Assembly: GCF_021083645.1 (NCBI RefSeq) | Contig: NZ_JAJNRQ010000001.1 | Span: 186,001-250,000 of the forward strand | DNA: 64,000 nucleotides | Direction: 5' to 3' | Source: Schaalia sp. lx-260 | GTDB taxonomy: Bacteria > Actinomycetota > Actinomycetes > Actinomycetales > Actinomycetaceae | Shown: positions 29,370-37,962 of the stretch, piece by piece | How positions within the stretch are numbered: the stretch's first letter is position 1 | How the letters are laid out: every line of letters starts with the position of its first letter | Notes under the pieces: generated by a model | Seen by the model: only the letters and a program-made list of their open reading frames with translations | What the model was told of the DNA's origin: nothing | Database searches by the model: none | Position numbers and translations under genes: made by a program

Positions 29370-30898
29370 TTTTGGCCTCCCTTATCAGAATCTGCACTAT
29401 GTTCACTGAACCACGAACGGAAGGTTTGTTTTGGCGGCGCAGGAATGTCACGTGTATCAGACCAAGCTGTTGCAGGCCACGGTAAATGAACGAAACGTTG
29501 GCCTTTCCCTGCGGCTGCGCGTGCTATAGGAAGTATCGCTCCTGCGCTACCTAAAATCCGGCCATTCGACATGGGGACTGATGCTGCTTTCATTGCGATA
29601 TCCCACGCAGTTGGTATGCCACCACGGTTAGCTTCAATAGCGCGATGACGTAGTTCCACGAGGACTTCGGGGATATTAATACGCATCGGACATGCATCAA
29701 AGCACGCGTTACATAATGATGAGGCGAAAGGTAATGTGGAAGCAGGATCATGATGTGTGAAAGCGCCACGTAACTGCGGGGTTAAAATTGCGCCGATTGG
29801 TCCAGGATAGACGCTCTGGTAGGCGTGCCCACCTACATGCTCATACACGGGGCATACATTCATGCAGGAACCGCAGCGAATACAATGCAAGGCTTGGCGT
29901 CCAACAGGGTCAGCGAGTACTTTTGAACGACCGTTATCCAGCAAAATCAGGTGGAATTCTTGAGGCCCATCACCCGGTGTGACACCGGTCCACAATGTTG
30001 TGTAGGGATTCATACGTTCACCGGTGGCAGAGCGCGGCAGGAGTTGCCCAATCACTTCAAAGTCACGGTATGTGGGAACGATTTTTTCAATACCAACAAT
30101 GGAAATGAGTGTATCTGGCAGTGTCAGACACATACGTCCATTTCCTTCAGATTCATAAACAACGAGTGTCCCAGAATCTGCGATCATCATATTGGCGCCT
30201 GATATTGCAACTTTTGCTTGCAAAAATTTGCGGCGTAGGTGTGCGCGTGCTGCTGCGGTCAGTTCTGCAGGATCGTCAGAGAGGTTTTCTGGCGCATTTT
30301 CCATACGGTCAGCAAAAATTGCTCGTACTTCAGAGCGGTTGCGATGGATTGCTGGAACAACGATGTGACTGGGCATATCGTCTGAGAGTTGGACAATCAT
30401 TTCAGCGAGGTCTGTTTCCCACGCGCGGATACCGCGTTTTTCAAAGTATTCGTTCAGCCCAATTTCTTGGGTAACCATTGACTTGACTTTAACAACCTCG
30501 TCAGCTCCGTGTGAGGCAGCAATTTCGTAGGCAATGCAGCGGGCTTCTTCAGCATCTTTTGCCCAGTGGACAATGCCTCCACGCGCGGTGACGTTCCTTT
30601 CCATTTCTTCGAGAAGTTCAGGCAGGTGCGTCATTGCATAGTTTTTAATGGTTGAACCTGCTACGCGAAGCTGTTCCCAATCGGGCATTTCGGAAACTCT
30701 GATGGCTCGCTTATTACGGATTGTGCGTGTCGCATGTCCGAGGTTGCGTCGCATCTGCGTGTTCCGGAGGGTACGTTGCGCTGCTTGAGGGAAGGGTTCT
30801 CCCCATTTCAGCGGGTCATCCGGTGCGGGTACTGAGGGTGCCCAATTTCCTGAGGGACGTTCCTGCAAGGTGTGGTTGTCATTTGATGTGCGTGTCAT
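29366..30898 (-). CDS. lutB: Lactate utilisation iron-sulfur protein LutB
   Basis: A 510-residue protein with the LutB order of motifs: an N-terminal DUF162-like domain (GIVHWAKDAEEARCIAYEI, SGANMMIADSGTLVVYESEGNGRM) and two 4Fe-4S clusters, CIRCGSCMNVCP near residue 338 and CNACFDACP near residue 395. It carries electrons from L-lactate in the LutABC complex. It starts one base after the lutA stop and overlaps lutC by four bases. The N-terminal ~30 residues (NDNHTLQERPSGNWAPSVPAP) are polar and probably disordered. Confidence 0.95.
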   Translation of the reverse strand: MTRTSNDNHTLQERPSGNWAPSVPAPDDPLKWGEPFPQAAQRTLRNTQMRRNLGHATRTIRNKRAIRVSEMPDWEQLRVAGSTIKNYAMTHLPELLEEMERNVTARGGIVHWAKDAEEARCIAYEIAASHGADEVVKVKSMVTQEIGLNEYFEKRGIRAWETDLAEMIVQLSDDMPSHIVVPAIHRNRSEVRAIFADRMENAPENLSDDPAELTAAARAHLRRKFLQAKVAISGANMMIADSGTLVVYESEGNGRMCLTLPDTLISIVGIEKIVPTYRDFEVIGQLLPRSATGERMNPYTTLWTGVTPGDGPQEFHLILLDNGRSKVLADPVGRQALHCIRCGSCMNVCPVYEHVGGHAYQSVYPGPIGAILTPQLRGAFTHHDPASTLPFASSLCNACFDACPMRINIPEVLVELRHRAIEANRGGIPTAWDIAMKAASVPMSNGRILGSAGAILPIARAAAGKGQRFVHLPWPATAWSDTRDIPAPPKQTFRSWFSEHSADSDKGGQK

Positions 30899-30899
30899 G

Positions 30900-31688
30900 T
30901 CAGATTCCCAACTTCGTTGTTGTCACAGGGGCTTCCCAAGGTTCTTCACGGGTGCCTGCAAGGATTTCTGCTAGGTGCATAGCGCGTATGCCGGCACGGG
31001 CGCGTGAAAGGCCGCCCGCAATATGCATGAGGCAGGAGTAGTCGCCTGCGGTAAGGATTTCTGCGCGGGTTGAAATGACGTTGCTCATTTTATCGGTGAG
31101 CATGGCGGTTGATGTTTGGGAATTTTTCATCGAGAAAGTTCCGCCAAAACCGCAGCAGCTTTTGGCTTCAGGAAGTTCAACGAGGTCAATTGCTTCAACT
31201 GCGCGTAGGAGCTGGAGAGGGCGGTCGCCTACACGTGTGATGCGTAGGGAATGGCATGTGGAATGGTATGTCACGCGGTGAGGGAAGTAAGCGTTGACAT
31301 CAGTTATTCCAAGGACGTCAACAAGAAATTCGGAGAGGTCGTACGTATGTTCAGCGATACGTGCTGCCATTCGTGCCATGCCGGGCATTCCTTGGTTTTT
31401 TGCGACCATTTCTTGCTGGTGACGTAGGGATCCTGTACATGATCCTGAGGGAACCACGATTGCATCCCATTCGCCGTCAAGTACGGGGGCGAAAGTTTTG
31501 ACGTGATTTTTGATGAGGGGGACAGATTCAGGGAAATATCCTGTGTTGATGTGCATTTGCCCGCAGCATGCTTGCGATATTGGGAAAACTACTTCATGGC
31601 CAAGTCGTTCAAGTAGGTGAGTAGTGGCCTGTGGTGCTTGTGGGAACATGGTGTCCCCAATGCACGTAGCAAATAATGCGATTCGCAT
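30900..31688 (-). CDS. lutA: Lactate utilisation protein LutA
   Basis: A 262-residue protein with two cysteine-rich CCG domains: CIGDTMFPQAPQATTHLLERLG ... SQACCGQMHINTGY and, in the second half, YHSTCHSLRITRVGDRPLQLL ... KSCCGFGGTFSMKN. It belongs to the LutA/YkgE family and is the first gene of lutABC. AAAGGA lies 6 bases before the ATG. A SorC-type regulator lies upstream on the same strand, 304 bases away. Confidence 0.95.
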   Translation of the reverse strand: MRIALFATCIGDTMFPQAPQATTHLLERLGHEVVFPISQACCGQMHINTGYFPESVPLIKNHVKTFAPVLDGEWDAIVVPSGSCTGSLRHQQEMVAKNQGMPGMARMAARIAEHTYDLSEFLVDVLGITDVNAYFPHRVTYHSTCHSLRITRVGDRPLQLLRAVEAIDLVELPEAKSCCGFGGTFSMKNSQTSTAMLTDKMSNVISTRAEILTAGDYSCLMHIAGGLSRARAGIRAMHLAEILAGTREEPWEAPVTTTKLGI

Positions 31689-31992
31689 ATTTTTTCCTTT
31701 GAGCCAGTCAACTCCCGTCTTGTGGCGGGGATAGCTTCAAAATAGCGCGTTATTTTTACATTTGTGTGCGCATATTTTTTGGTTGGAAAATCAATGTTTT
31801 TATCGCGCGTGCCTGTGCAGTGACTCGTGAAATAAGTATCACGGATGTTTTTAATAAAAGGTGAGTTTTGTAATCTGTTTTGACGTGCGCTCGTCCTCGT
31901 TGTGTGAAAATTCGAGAATCTGCGGGTAGGGCGTTTGATACGGAGGGGCAGGTAGTGCTCGTACTGCCTCTGTAAAAGAAAATACGGAGGTG
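31689..31992. other. Intergenic region upstream of lutA
   Basis: 304 bases between the SorC gene stop and the lutA start. It presumably holds the lut promoter. It is AT-rich near 31740-31860. I see no gene, strong hairpin or clear operator. Confidence 0.4.
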
Positions 31993-32985
31993 TTACAGCA
32001 CTGATCGGCGGTTGTGCTTTTGTGTTTTATATCGGACAAGGTCAAGGAGTTCGCGTGCTGCACCGTCGTCGAGAACAAGGTCGGTGACTACTCCTGAACG
32101 TAAAGCGGCAAGTAGCGGTAATGCTTTTGATGCTCCAGCAACTGCGCAGAGGCGTTTAGGTATTTTTTTCAAAGTATCAGGTGTCGGTCCTGAGGCGCGT
32201 TGATTTAGTTCGTGGTCTGTGGAGCCGTCTTCGCGTAAGAGTACGGTGCAGACATCTCCGACAAGTCCATCGGCTTGTGCAGCCGCTATTTCTTCGGGTT
32301 CAAGGAAGCCACCTGCGTACACGTGCGAGGGGAGTCTGGCAGACATTGAGCCAACGCCGAAAAGGGCGACGGTGCATTGGTCAATGGTTTTGAGGACCGA
32401 GGTGATGGCGCGTTCTCGCCACATGGCTTCTTTTGTTGAGGCGTAGTCAAAGAAAGCGGGGACGGGGAAGTGCACCATCCGTGCCCCGAGTGAGGTGGCT
32501 GCGCGCGAAATGATGGCATCAGCGTAGGGGACTCCGCTTTCTGTGGCGGTTGCTGCACCGTTGAGCTGTACAACTGTGGAGCCTGGGAAATGGACGTGCG
32601 GTAGGCATCGAGTGATTTCGGAAGTTGTATTTCCCCATGCTATTCCAAGTGTGGCTCCCGGTTCCATGAGGTCGATGAGTCGTTCGGCTGCGACAAGGGC
32701 CACATTGTGTAGGCGGTTGATTTCTGTGTGAACGTCATGGACGGGGACAACCGAGGTATTGACTGCGAATAGGTTGCTGATTTGTCCTGCGAGAGTTCCA
32801 CGAATACTGGGGGATGGGGGAACAGAGATGCGGACGAGTCCGGTGTCGCGCGCATGTGAGAGGAGGCGTGAAACGGAGGAGCGTGAAATTCCTAAGTGGC
32901 GCGCGATGGTTTCCATCGTTTGCCCTTGGAGGTAGTACATGGAGGCGGCTTCGTGTGCCTGTTCGTCTCTGGTGCTCACAGTCAC
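31993..32985 (-). CDS. SorC-family sugar-binding transcriptional regulator
   Basis: A 330-residue regulator. The N-terminal helix-turn-helix (EAASMYYLQGQTMETIARHLGISRSSVSRLLSHARDTGLVRI) is followed by the SorC sugar-phosphate-binding domain (GATLGIAWGNTTSEITRCLP, VALFGVGSM, GDVCTVLLREDG, KRLCAVAGASKALPLLAALRSG, LVLDDGAARELL). The start is GTG at 32985, with a second GTG two codons later; no ribosome binding site is visible. It is divergent from glpF-glpK, with 284 bases between, which makes control of glycerol uptake the simplest reading. It also sits upstream of lutABC on the same strand. Confidence 0.9.
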   Translation of the reverse strand: MTVSTRDEQAHEAASMYYLQGQTMETIARHLGISRSSVSRLLSHARDTGLVRISVPPSPSIRGTLAGQISNLFAVNTSVVPVHDVHTEINRLHNVALVAAERLIDLMEPGATLGIAWGNTTSEITRCLPHVHFPGSTVVQLNGAATATESGVPYADAIISRAATSLGARMVHFPVPAFFDYASTKEAMWRERAITSVLKTIDQCTVALFGVGSMSARLPSHVYAGGFLEPEEIAAAQADGLVGDVCTVLLREDGSTDHELNQRASGPTPDTLKKIPKRLCAVAGASKALPLLAALRSGVVTDLVLDDGAARELLDLVRYKTQKHNRRSVL

Positions 32986-33087
32986 ATTGTGTCATGCACG
33001 TGTGTGCTTATGCGTTGGGAAAACGTTCGTTTCTTCACTATGAGCACTGGGTCACATATGAGCGTTATACTTTCCCTGTCGTGAACA

Positions 33088-33124
33088 GTTGTGCAAATGG
33101 CATCGAATTCTTTCACAAATTGCG
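33088..33124 (+). promoter_or_regulatory. Candidate SorC operator upstream of glpF
   Basis: TTGTGCAAA and TTTCACAAA lie about 20 bases apart as an imperfect inverted pair, in the divergent region between the SorC gene and glpF. SorC/DeoR-like operators often contain TGTGCAAA-type halves. A second nearby feature is the 8-bp hairpin at 33209-33229, within the glpF leader. Confidence 0.3.
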
Positions 33125-33269
33125 ATACTGTAAGCGTTCACATTATTCACTTCCCATGATCGTGGACGGTTATTGGAAATGAATGATTGTTAGCACTTAA
33201 GGCTGACACAAGAAGCTCCTCGCTTCTTGGTGACCAGTGCAATGAAGCATTGGAGAAAGGTAGAACACA

Positions 33270-34028
33270 ATGCTGTCAATTTTCTTGTCGGAGTTCCTTG
33301 GAACTGCGGTGCTGTTGCTCCTTGGTGGTGGCGTCGTCGCAAACCATCTCCTTCCTAAGAGCAAAGGAAACGGTGGAGGATGGCTCCTCATCAACTTTGG
33401 GTGGGGTTTCGCTGTCTTTGCCGGTGTGTATGTCGCATACTCCACTGGCGGCCACCTCAATCCTGCGGTAACAATCGCTAAAGTTGTCGCCTACATGTTT
33501 GATCACACGGTGACACTTGGTGGTGACGTCCCAGTGACCGCTGCCAATGTTGCTGTGTACATCCTCGCACAATTCCTTGGTGCTTTTGCTGGTGCAGTCC
33601 TCGTATGGTTGACCTACAAGAAGCACTTTGATGAGAACTGCGACTCGGCACTTAAACTCGCTGTATTTTCCACAGGTCCAGAGATTCGTTCCTACGGTTG
33701 GAACGTCTTTACTGAAGCCATCGGTACAGCAGTCCTTATTATCTGGGTCTTTGTCTCAGGAGTCACACAGAACGCAAACGGTTTAGGTGCGCTTGGTGTT
33801 GCCGTCATCATTGTCGGCATCGGTATTTCCCTTGGTGGCCCCACTGGTTACGCAATCAACCCTGCGCGTGACCTTGGCCCACGTATCGCTCACGCAATCC
33901 TGCCGATTAAAGGCAAAGGTGGCTCAGACTGGGGATACTCATGGGTTCCTGTGGTTGGTCCGATTATCGGTGCAGTCATCGCAACGGTTTTCGTGTACGG
34001 CCTCGGAATTCTTGGCTTGGCCTCATAA
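33270..34028 (+). CDS. glpF: Glycerol uptake facilitator (aquaglyceroporin)
   Basis: A 252-residue MIP-family channel with six membrane segments and the two pore motifs: first NPA in GGHLNPAVTIAK, second NPARD in GYAINPARDLGPRIAH. The aspartate after NPAR marks glycerol facilitators rather than water-only channels. AGAAAGG lies 7 bases before the ATG. glpK follows, separated by a hairpin. Together they import glycerol and trap it as glycerol 3-phosphate. Confidence 0.95.
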   Translation: MLSIFLSEFLGTAVLLLLGGGVVANHLLPKSKGNGGGWLLINFGWGFAVFAGVYVAYSTGGHLNPAVTIAKVVAYMFDHTVTLGGDVPVTAANVAVYILAQFLGAFAGAVLVWLTYKKHFDENCDSALKLAVFSTGPEIRSYGWNVFTEAIGTAVLIIWVFVSGVTQNANGLGALGVAVIIVGIGISLGGPTGYAINPARDLGPRIAHAILPIKGKGGSDWGYSWVPVVGPIIGAVIATVFVYGLGILGLAS

Positions 34029-34040
34029 TATTTCGCAGGG

Positions 34041-34087
34041 TGAGGCTCACTTGCACATACCCCATACGGATATGTAAGTGAGCCTCA
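34041..34087 (+). terminator. Hairpin between glpF and glpK
   Basis: TGAGGCTCACTTGCACATA and TATGTAAGTGAGCCTCA form a ~17-bp stem with a one-base bulge. No long U-run follows, so it probably reduces or processes, rather than stops, read-through into glpK. Confidence 0.65.
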
Positions 34088-34134
34088 TCAATCCCTCAGT
34101 ATCACGATGACGTGGAAACGAGAAAGGTAACTCA

Positions 34135-35655
34135 ATGTCTGAAAAAAAGTACGTACTCGCAATTGACCAGGGCACAACATCGTCCCGCGCGATCTTATTC
34201 GATCACTCTGGACGTATCGTTGCAGTGGGCCAGAAAGAACACGAACAAATTTTCCCTCGTGCTGGCTGGGTTGAACACGACCCAGCGGAAGTATGGACAA
34301 ATGTTCGTGAAGTAGTTGCTCAAGCGCTCGCAAAAGGCGAAACAAATAAAGAAGAAATTGCCGCAGTCGGTATCACTAACCAACGTGAAACAGCGGTTGT
34401 ATGGGATAAAAATACTGGTGAACCTGTCTACAACGCAATCGTGTGGCAGGACACTCGTACACAGGAAATCGTCGATGAGCTTGGTGGCGCAGACGGCCCT
34501 GATAAATACAAAGATATCGTTGGCCTGCCTCTGGCTACGTACTTTTCTGGCCCCAAGGTCAAATGGATCCTTGACAATGTTGAAGGCGCACGCGAACGGG
34601 CAGAACGTGGCGACCTGCTGATGGGCACAATGGATACGTGGGTTGTCTGGAACCTGACAGGCGGTGTAAGCGGCGGTATTCACGTAACAGATGTCACCAA
34701 CGCGTCACGTACCCTCATGATGGATCTGAAGACCCTTGACTGGGATCAAAAGATCGTGGCAGATATGACCATTCCGCCCTCAATGCTGCCAGAAATTAAA
34801 TCATCCGCAGAAACATACGGTGTGGGACGACCACAAGGACTCCTCGCAGGTGTGCCAATCTCAGGTATCCTCGGTGACCAGCAAGCTGCAACTTTCGGCC
34901 AAGCATGTTTCGACGTAGGTATGGCAAAGAATACGTACGGCACGGGCTGCTTCATGATTATGAACACCGGTAAAGAAATCGTTCCTTCCAAGAACGGCCT
35001 GCTGACCACGGTTTGCTACAAGATCGGTGAAGCTGACACTGTTTATGCTCTTGAAGGTTCGATTGCTGTAACTGGCTCATTGGTCCAGTGGCTACGTGAC
35101 AACTTGAAGATGTTCGAAAGCGCACCGGAAATCGAAGAACTCGCAACCTCTGTGGAAGACAACGGTGGAGCATATGTTGTTCCCGCGTTCTCGGGCTTAT
35201 TCGCCCCCTACTGGCGTTCTGATGCGCGCGGCGCCATCGTTGGCCTGACACGTTACGTGAACCGTGGACATATTGCACGCGCAGTCTTGGAAGCAACCGC
35301 TTACCAGACACGTGAAGTCCTTGACGCAATGGAAGCTGATTCAGGTGTGAAACTCGCTGCCCTGAAAGTTGATGGCGGTATGACTGCAAATGAAACATTG
35401 ATGCAGTTCCAAGCCGATCAGCTTGGTGTCGATGTTGTTCGTCCAGTTGTTGCTGAAACAACAGCTTTGGGCGCAGCATATGCGGCAGGTATTGCTGTGG
35501 GCTTCTGGTCAGGTGAACAAGACGTGATCGACAACTGGGCTGAAGACAAACGTTGGAAACCTGCAATGGCACAGGACGAACGCGCACGCTTGTACCGCCT
35601 GTGGAAGAAAGCAGTGACACGCACATTCGACTGGGTTGACGAAGACGTGAAATAA
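34135..35655 (+). CDS. glpK: Glycerol kinase
   Basis: A 506-residue FGGY-family kinase. Marks: [18 protein letters not shown] (phosphate-binding), [77 protein letters not shown], and [27 protein letters not shown]. All are close to the consensus glycerol kinase. AGAAAGG lies 6 bases before the ATG. Full length. It makes glycerol 3-phosphate from glycerol delivered by GlpF. Confidence 0.97.
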   Translation: MSEKKYVLAIDQGTTSSRAILFDHSGRIVAVGQKEHEQIFPRAGWVEHDPAEVWTNVREVVAQALAKGETNKEEIAAVGITNQRETAVVWDKNTGEPVYNAIVWQDTRTQEIVDELGGADGPDKYKDIVGLPLATYFSGPKVKWILDNVEGARERAERGDLLMGTMDTWVVWNLTGGVSGGIHVTDVTNASRTLMMDLKTLDWDQKIVADMTIPPSMLPEIKSSAETYGVGRPQGLLAGVPISGILGDQQAATFGQACFDVGMAKNTYGTGCFMIMNTGKEIVPSKNGLLTTVCYKIGEADTVYALEGSIAVTGSLVQWLRDNLKMFESAPEIEELATSVEDNGGAYVVPAFSGLFAPYWRSDARGAIVGLTRYVNRGHIARAVLEATAYQTREVLDAMEADSGVKLAALKVDGGMTANETLMQFQADQLGVDVVRPVVAETTALGAAYAAGIAVGFWSGEQDVIDNWAEDKRWKPAMAQDERARLYRLWKKAVTRTFDWVDEDVK

Positions 35656-35667
35656 CACGGAAAAAAC

Positions 35668-35749
35668 CATTGGATGCGGCGCTAAAATAATCCACCGCCG
35701 CATCCAATGACAGGTGTGCCCTGCCGTAAACAAACGGCAGGGCACACCT
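35668..35749. terminator. Two strong hairpins between glpK and the NYN gene
   Basis: First stem: CATTGGATGCGGCG (35668-35681) with CGCCGCATCCAATG (35696-35709), 14 bp. Second stem: AGGTGTGCCCTGCCGT (35712-35727) with ACGGCAGGGCACACCT (35734-35749), 16 bp and a 6-base loop. They separate convergent genes, one plausibly serving each strand. Confidence 0.85.
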
Positions 35750-35760
35750 ATACCTACTCA

Positions 35761-36354
35761 CTACAGGAAATCGAAAGGATCAAAATCATCCACATCAATG
35801 ATCTTCAAGCGCGGTAAATGCACTTGGAAGGCCTCTACGTCGTATTCCAAGTCAAGGATCTCTAAACCCTCCTCCTGTAAATCTTGCAGGTGACTTGAAA
35901 TAAATTCTTTGAAGCCCATGACCGCGACCCTGCGGCCCGAATGTAAAAGTTCCTCCAATTGAGGAACGAAATCCCCATCATGACTGGCTAAAATCACAGA
36001 ACCTGATTCAAGTTGCCCAATTGCTTCAAGGGTACGTTGAATACCCACATCAACTACTTTGATTTCTTCAGGCCCAGATAGGGGAATAGCTCGATAATTC
36101 ATTGCGGTAAGAGCCTGAACAAACCCCATCGGTAAAAAACCAGAAGATCCATTCAGAAAAAATAGTCCCGAAGCTGGCTGTCCCCATAGGTTGCTGGCCG
36201 CTTGAATGACCCGATCCCAGCGGGGACGTTCTTCAGAATTTGGTCGTCTTTCAAGGACGGATAGACCTAAAGTAGTGTCAATATTTTCGCCATCAATGAC
36301 CAGATATGTTTTTTCAGTCTTGTCCTCGAGGGAAGGCTGCCCACATGCGTCCAT
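35761..36354 (-). CDS. NYN-domain (PIN-like) ribonuclease
   Basis: A 197-residue protein with the acidic metal-binding residues of the NYN/LabA-like fold: YLVIDGENIDTTLG, KVVDVGIQRTLEAI, and VILASHDGDFVPQLEELLHSGRRVAVMGF. Such proteins are predicted Mg2+-dependent RNases. The C-terminal 60 residues are acidic (DLEYDVEAF, IDVDDFDPFDFL). The ATG is preceded by seven A residues; the nearest AGG is 14 bases away, so translation may be weak or the start different. It is convergent with glpK. Confidence 0.88.
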   Translation of the reverse strand: MDACGQPSLEDKTEKTYLVIDGENIDTTLGLSVLERRPNSEERPRWDRVIQAASNLWGQPASGLFFLNGSSGFLPMGFVQALTAMNYRAIPLSGPEEIKVVDVGIQRTLEAIGQLESGSVILASHDGDFVPQLEELLHSGRRVAVMGFKEFISSHLQDLQEEGLEILDLEYDVEAFQVHLPRLKIIDVDDFDPFDFL

Positions 36355-36746
36355 TATTTTTTTAACCTATCTCGCGTATATCGACACGTTTTATGTGCCG
36401 TATCTTTATTTATTTTTCATAACACGATGGCCTGAATGCACACCGCAGTACGATGGAGCATAGTTTACTGTAATGCCCTCTGACGTGGGTAATATTCCCT
36501 GTGAACTGCTGTGATAAAACGCTGAGATAGGTCCACACACTATTTTTTACGTGAATGGTGCGGCGAAATGATATATGTGATTGCGCACTTGCTGTGCTCA
36601 ATGCGTGCCCTGCACCTATCATTAATACGGAGTTTCAAGGCGGCCTTTCTGATGGCGGCTGTGAACAACCAGAAAAGACACCCTGGGTTCTTACCTAGGA
36701 CCCGGCGGGAAGCCCTCCTGCGGGGAGACGATGAGAGGAGGGCCAT
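36355..36746. other. Intergenic region / cold-shock gene leader
   Basis: 392 bases without a recognisable gene. The last 100 bases before the cold-shock gene are GC-rich and can fold: GGGTTC...GGACCC around 36684-36702, then CCTCCTGCGGGGAG. A structured 5' leader would fit a cold-shock gene, but no known RNA family is matched. Confidence 0.4.
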
Positions 36747-37124
36747 ATGCCCACCGGCCGGATTAAATTTTTTGATACAGAACGCGGTTTTGGTTTCATT
36801 GATGGTGATGATGGTGTTGAGGTATTCCTCCATGCTTCTGCGCTCCCTGTAGATTTGTCGGCACCTCGTAAAGGCGCGCGCGTGGAATACGGCGTTGCTG
36901 ACGGTCGTAAAGGTCCACAGGCCTTGTCAGTGAGACTCCTTGCAGAACAGCCTTCTGTTGCTCGTAATCAGCGGCGACGCCCAGAAGTGATGGTGCCTGT
37001 TGTTGAGGATCTCATTAAACTTTTAGACGCATCTTCAGGAGCGCTGCGTCGTGGAAAATATCCTGACAATGCCCCAAAGATTGCGAAAGTTTTACGGGCA
37101 GTAGCTGAGGATTTTGATGCCTAA
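36747..37124 (+). CDS. Cold-shock domain protein with C-terminal extension
   Basis: A 125-residue protein. Residues 1-65 are a cold-shock domain with both RNA-binding motifs (GRIKFFDTERGFGFI and VFLHASAL). A ~60-residue C-terminal extension (RRRPEVMVPVVEDLIKLLDASSGALRRGKYPDNAPKIAKVLRAVAEDFDA) is typical of the longer actinobacterial type. AGGAGGG lies 6 bases before the ATG. Its stop overlaps the next start by 8 bases. Confidence 0.93.
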   Translation: MPTGRIKFFDTERGFGFIDGDDGVEVFLHASALPVDLSAPRKGARVEYGVADGRKGPQALSVRLLAEQPSVARNQRRRPEVMVPVVEDLIKLLDASSGALRRGKYPDNAPKIAKVLRAVAEDFDA

Positions 37125-37875
37125 GACTAAGAGCGTGCGAAAAATTCGCATCGATGAAGTTTTAGCTTCGGCAACTTTAGTGGCACGTGAGGCTGTAGCT
37201 GAGTTTATTTCAGAGGAACACCTTGGCGACCATTGTGGTTTCGTCATGGAAGCTGAACGCCTGGGAACGCATTTCTTTCACTCTCTGAAACCCGGTTATC
37301 GTGGCTGGTGCTGGGCGGTAAGTGTTGCACGTGCTCCACGTTCGCGCACTGTCACAATATGCGAAATCGACATGCTGCCAGCCGAAGGTGCTCTTTTAGC
37401 TCCCGAATGGATACCGTGGGAACAGCGTTTACGTCCGGGCGACTATGGGCGTGAGGACACAATTCCCTACAACGCCCATGATGAGCGTCTTGAACCAAAC
37501 TACGAAAGCGCGGACGAAAATTTAGAGGTCTATGGCGCAAACGAACCAGGATACGGTCGTGTCCGTGTGCTTTCAGCTGAAGGAATCAGTCAAGCAGCTT
37601 CACGCTGGTACCGTTCAGATCAGGGTCCTCGGCGCGGTAGGCTACCGAAAGATACGTGCTCTACGTGCGGTTTTTTGATGAAAATGAGCGGTTCTATGCG
37701 TAGTGTTTTCGGGGTCTGTGCAAATGAGTGGTCGCAAGATGATGGTCGCGTAGTGAGTTTAGACCATGCGTGCGGCGCACATTCTGAGACGGATGCTCCG
37801 AAAACTCCTTCAGATTGGACGGTTCGCCCCTCACGTATCAACGATTTTTCAGTGGAAACTGAAAAGCTGAGCTAA
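37117..37875 (+). CDS. DUF3027-family protein
   Basis: A 252-residue protein matching the actinobacterial DUF3027 family: GFVMEAERLGTHFFHSLKPGYRGWCWAVSVARAPRSRTVTICEIDMLPAEGALLAPEWIPWEQRLRPGD. The C-terminus has four cysteines and a histidine (TCSTCGF ... FGVCANEWSQDDGRVVSLDHACGAH) that could bind zinc. No function is established for the family. The ATG at 37117 overlaps the cold-shock stop (ATGCCTAA), with GAGG upstream; tight coupling suggests joint action with the RNA-binding cold-shock protein. An alternative TTG one codon upstream exists. Confidence 0.88.
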   Translation: MPKTKSVRKIRIDEVLASATLVAREAVAEFISEEHLGDHCGFVMEAERLGTHFFHSLKPGYRGWCWAVSVARAPRSRTVTICEIDMLPAEGALLAPEWIPWEQRLRPGDYGREDTIPYNAHDERLEPNYESADENLEVYGANEPGYGRVRVLSAEGISQAASRWYRSDQGPRRGRLPKDTCSTCGFLMKMSGSMRSVFGVCANEWSQDDGRVVSLDHACGAHSETDAPKTPSDWTVRPSRINDFSVETEKLS

Positions 37876-37962
37876 GTGATATTGAGCACGACTTACGGTA
37901 TTGTCTCAGAAAAAGCTATGTGTGCCTTGCATTAGAAAACTAAAACGTGCACGATTTTCTTC

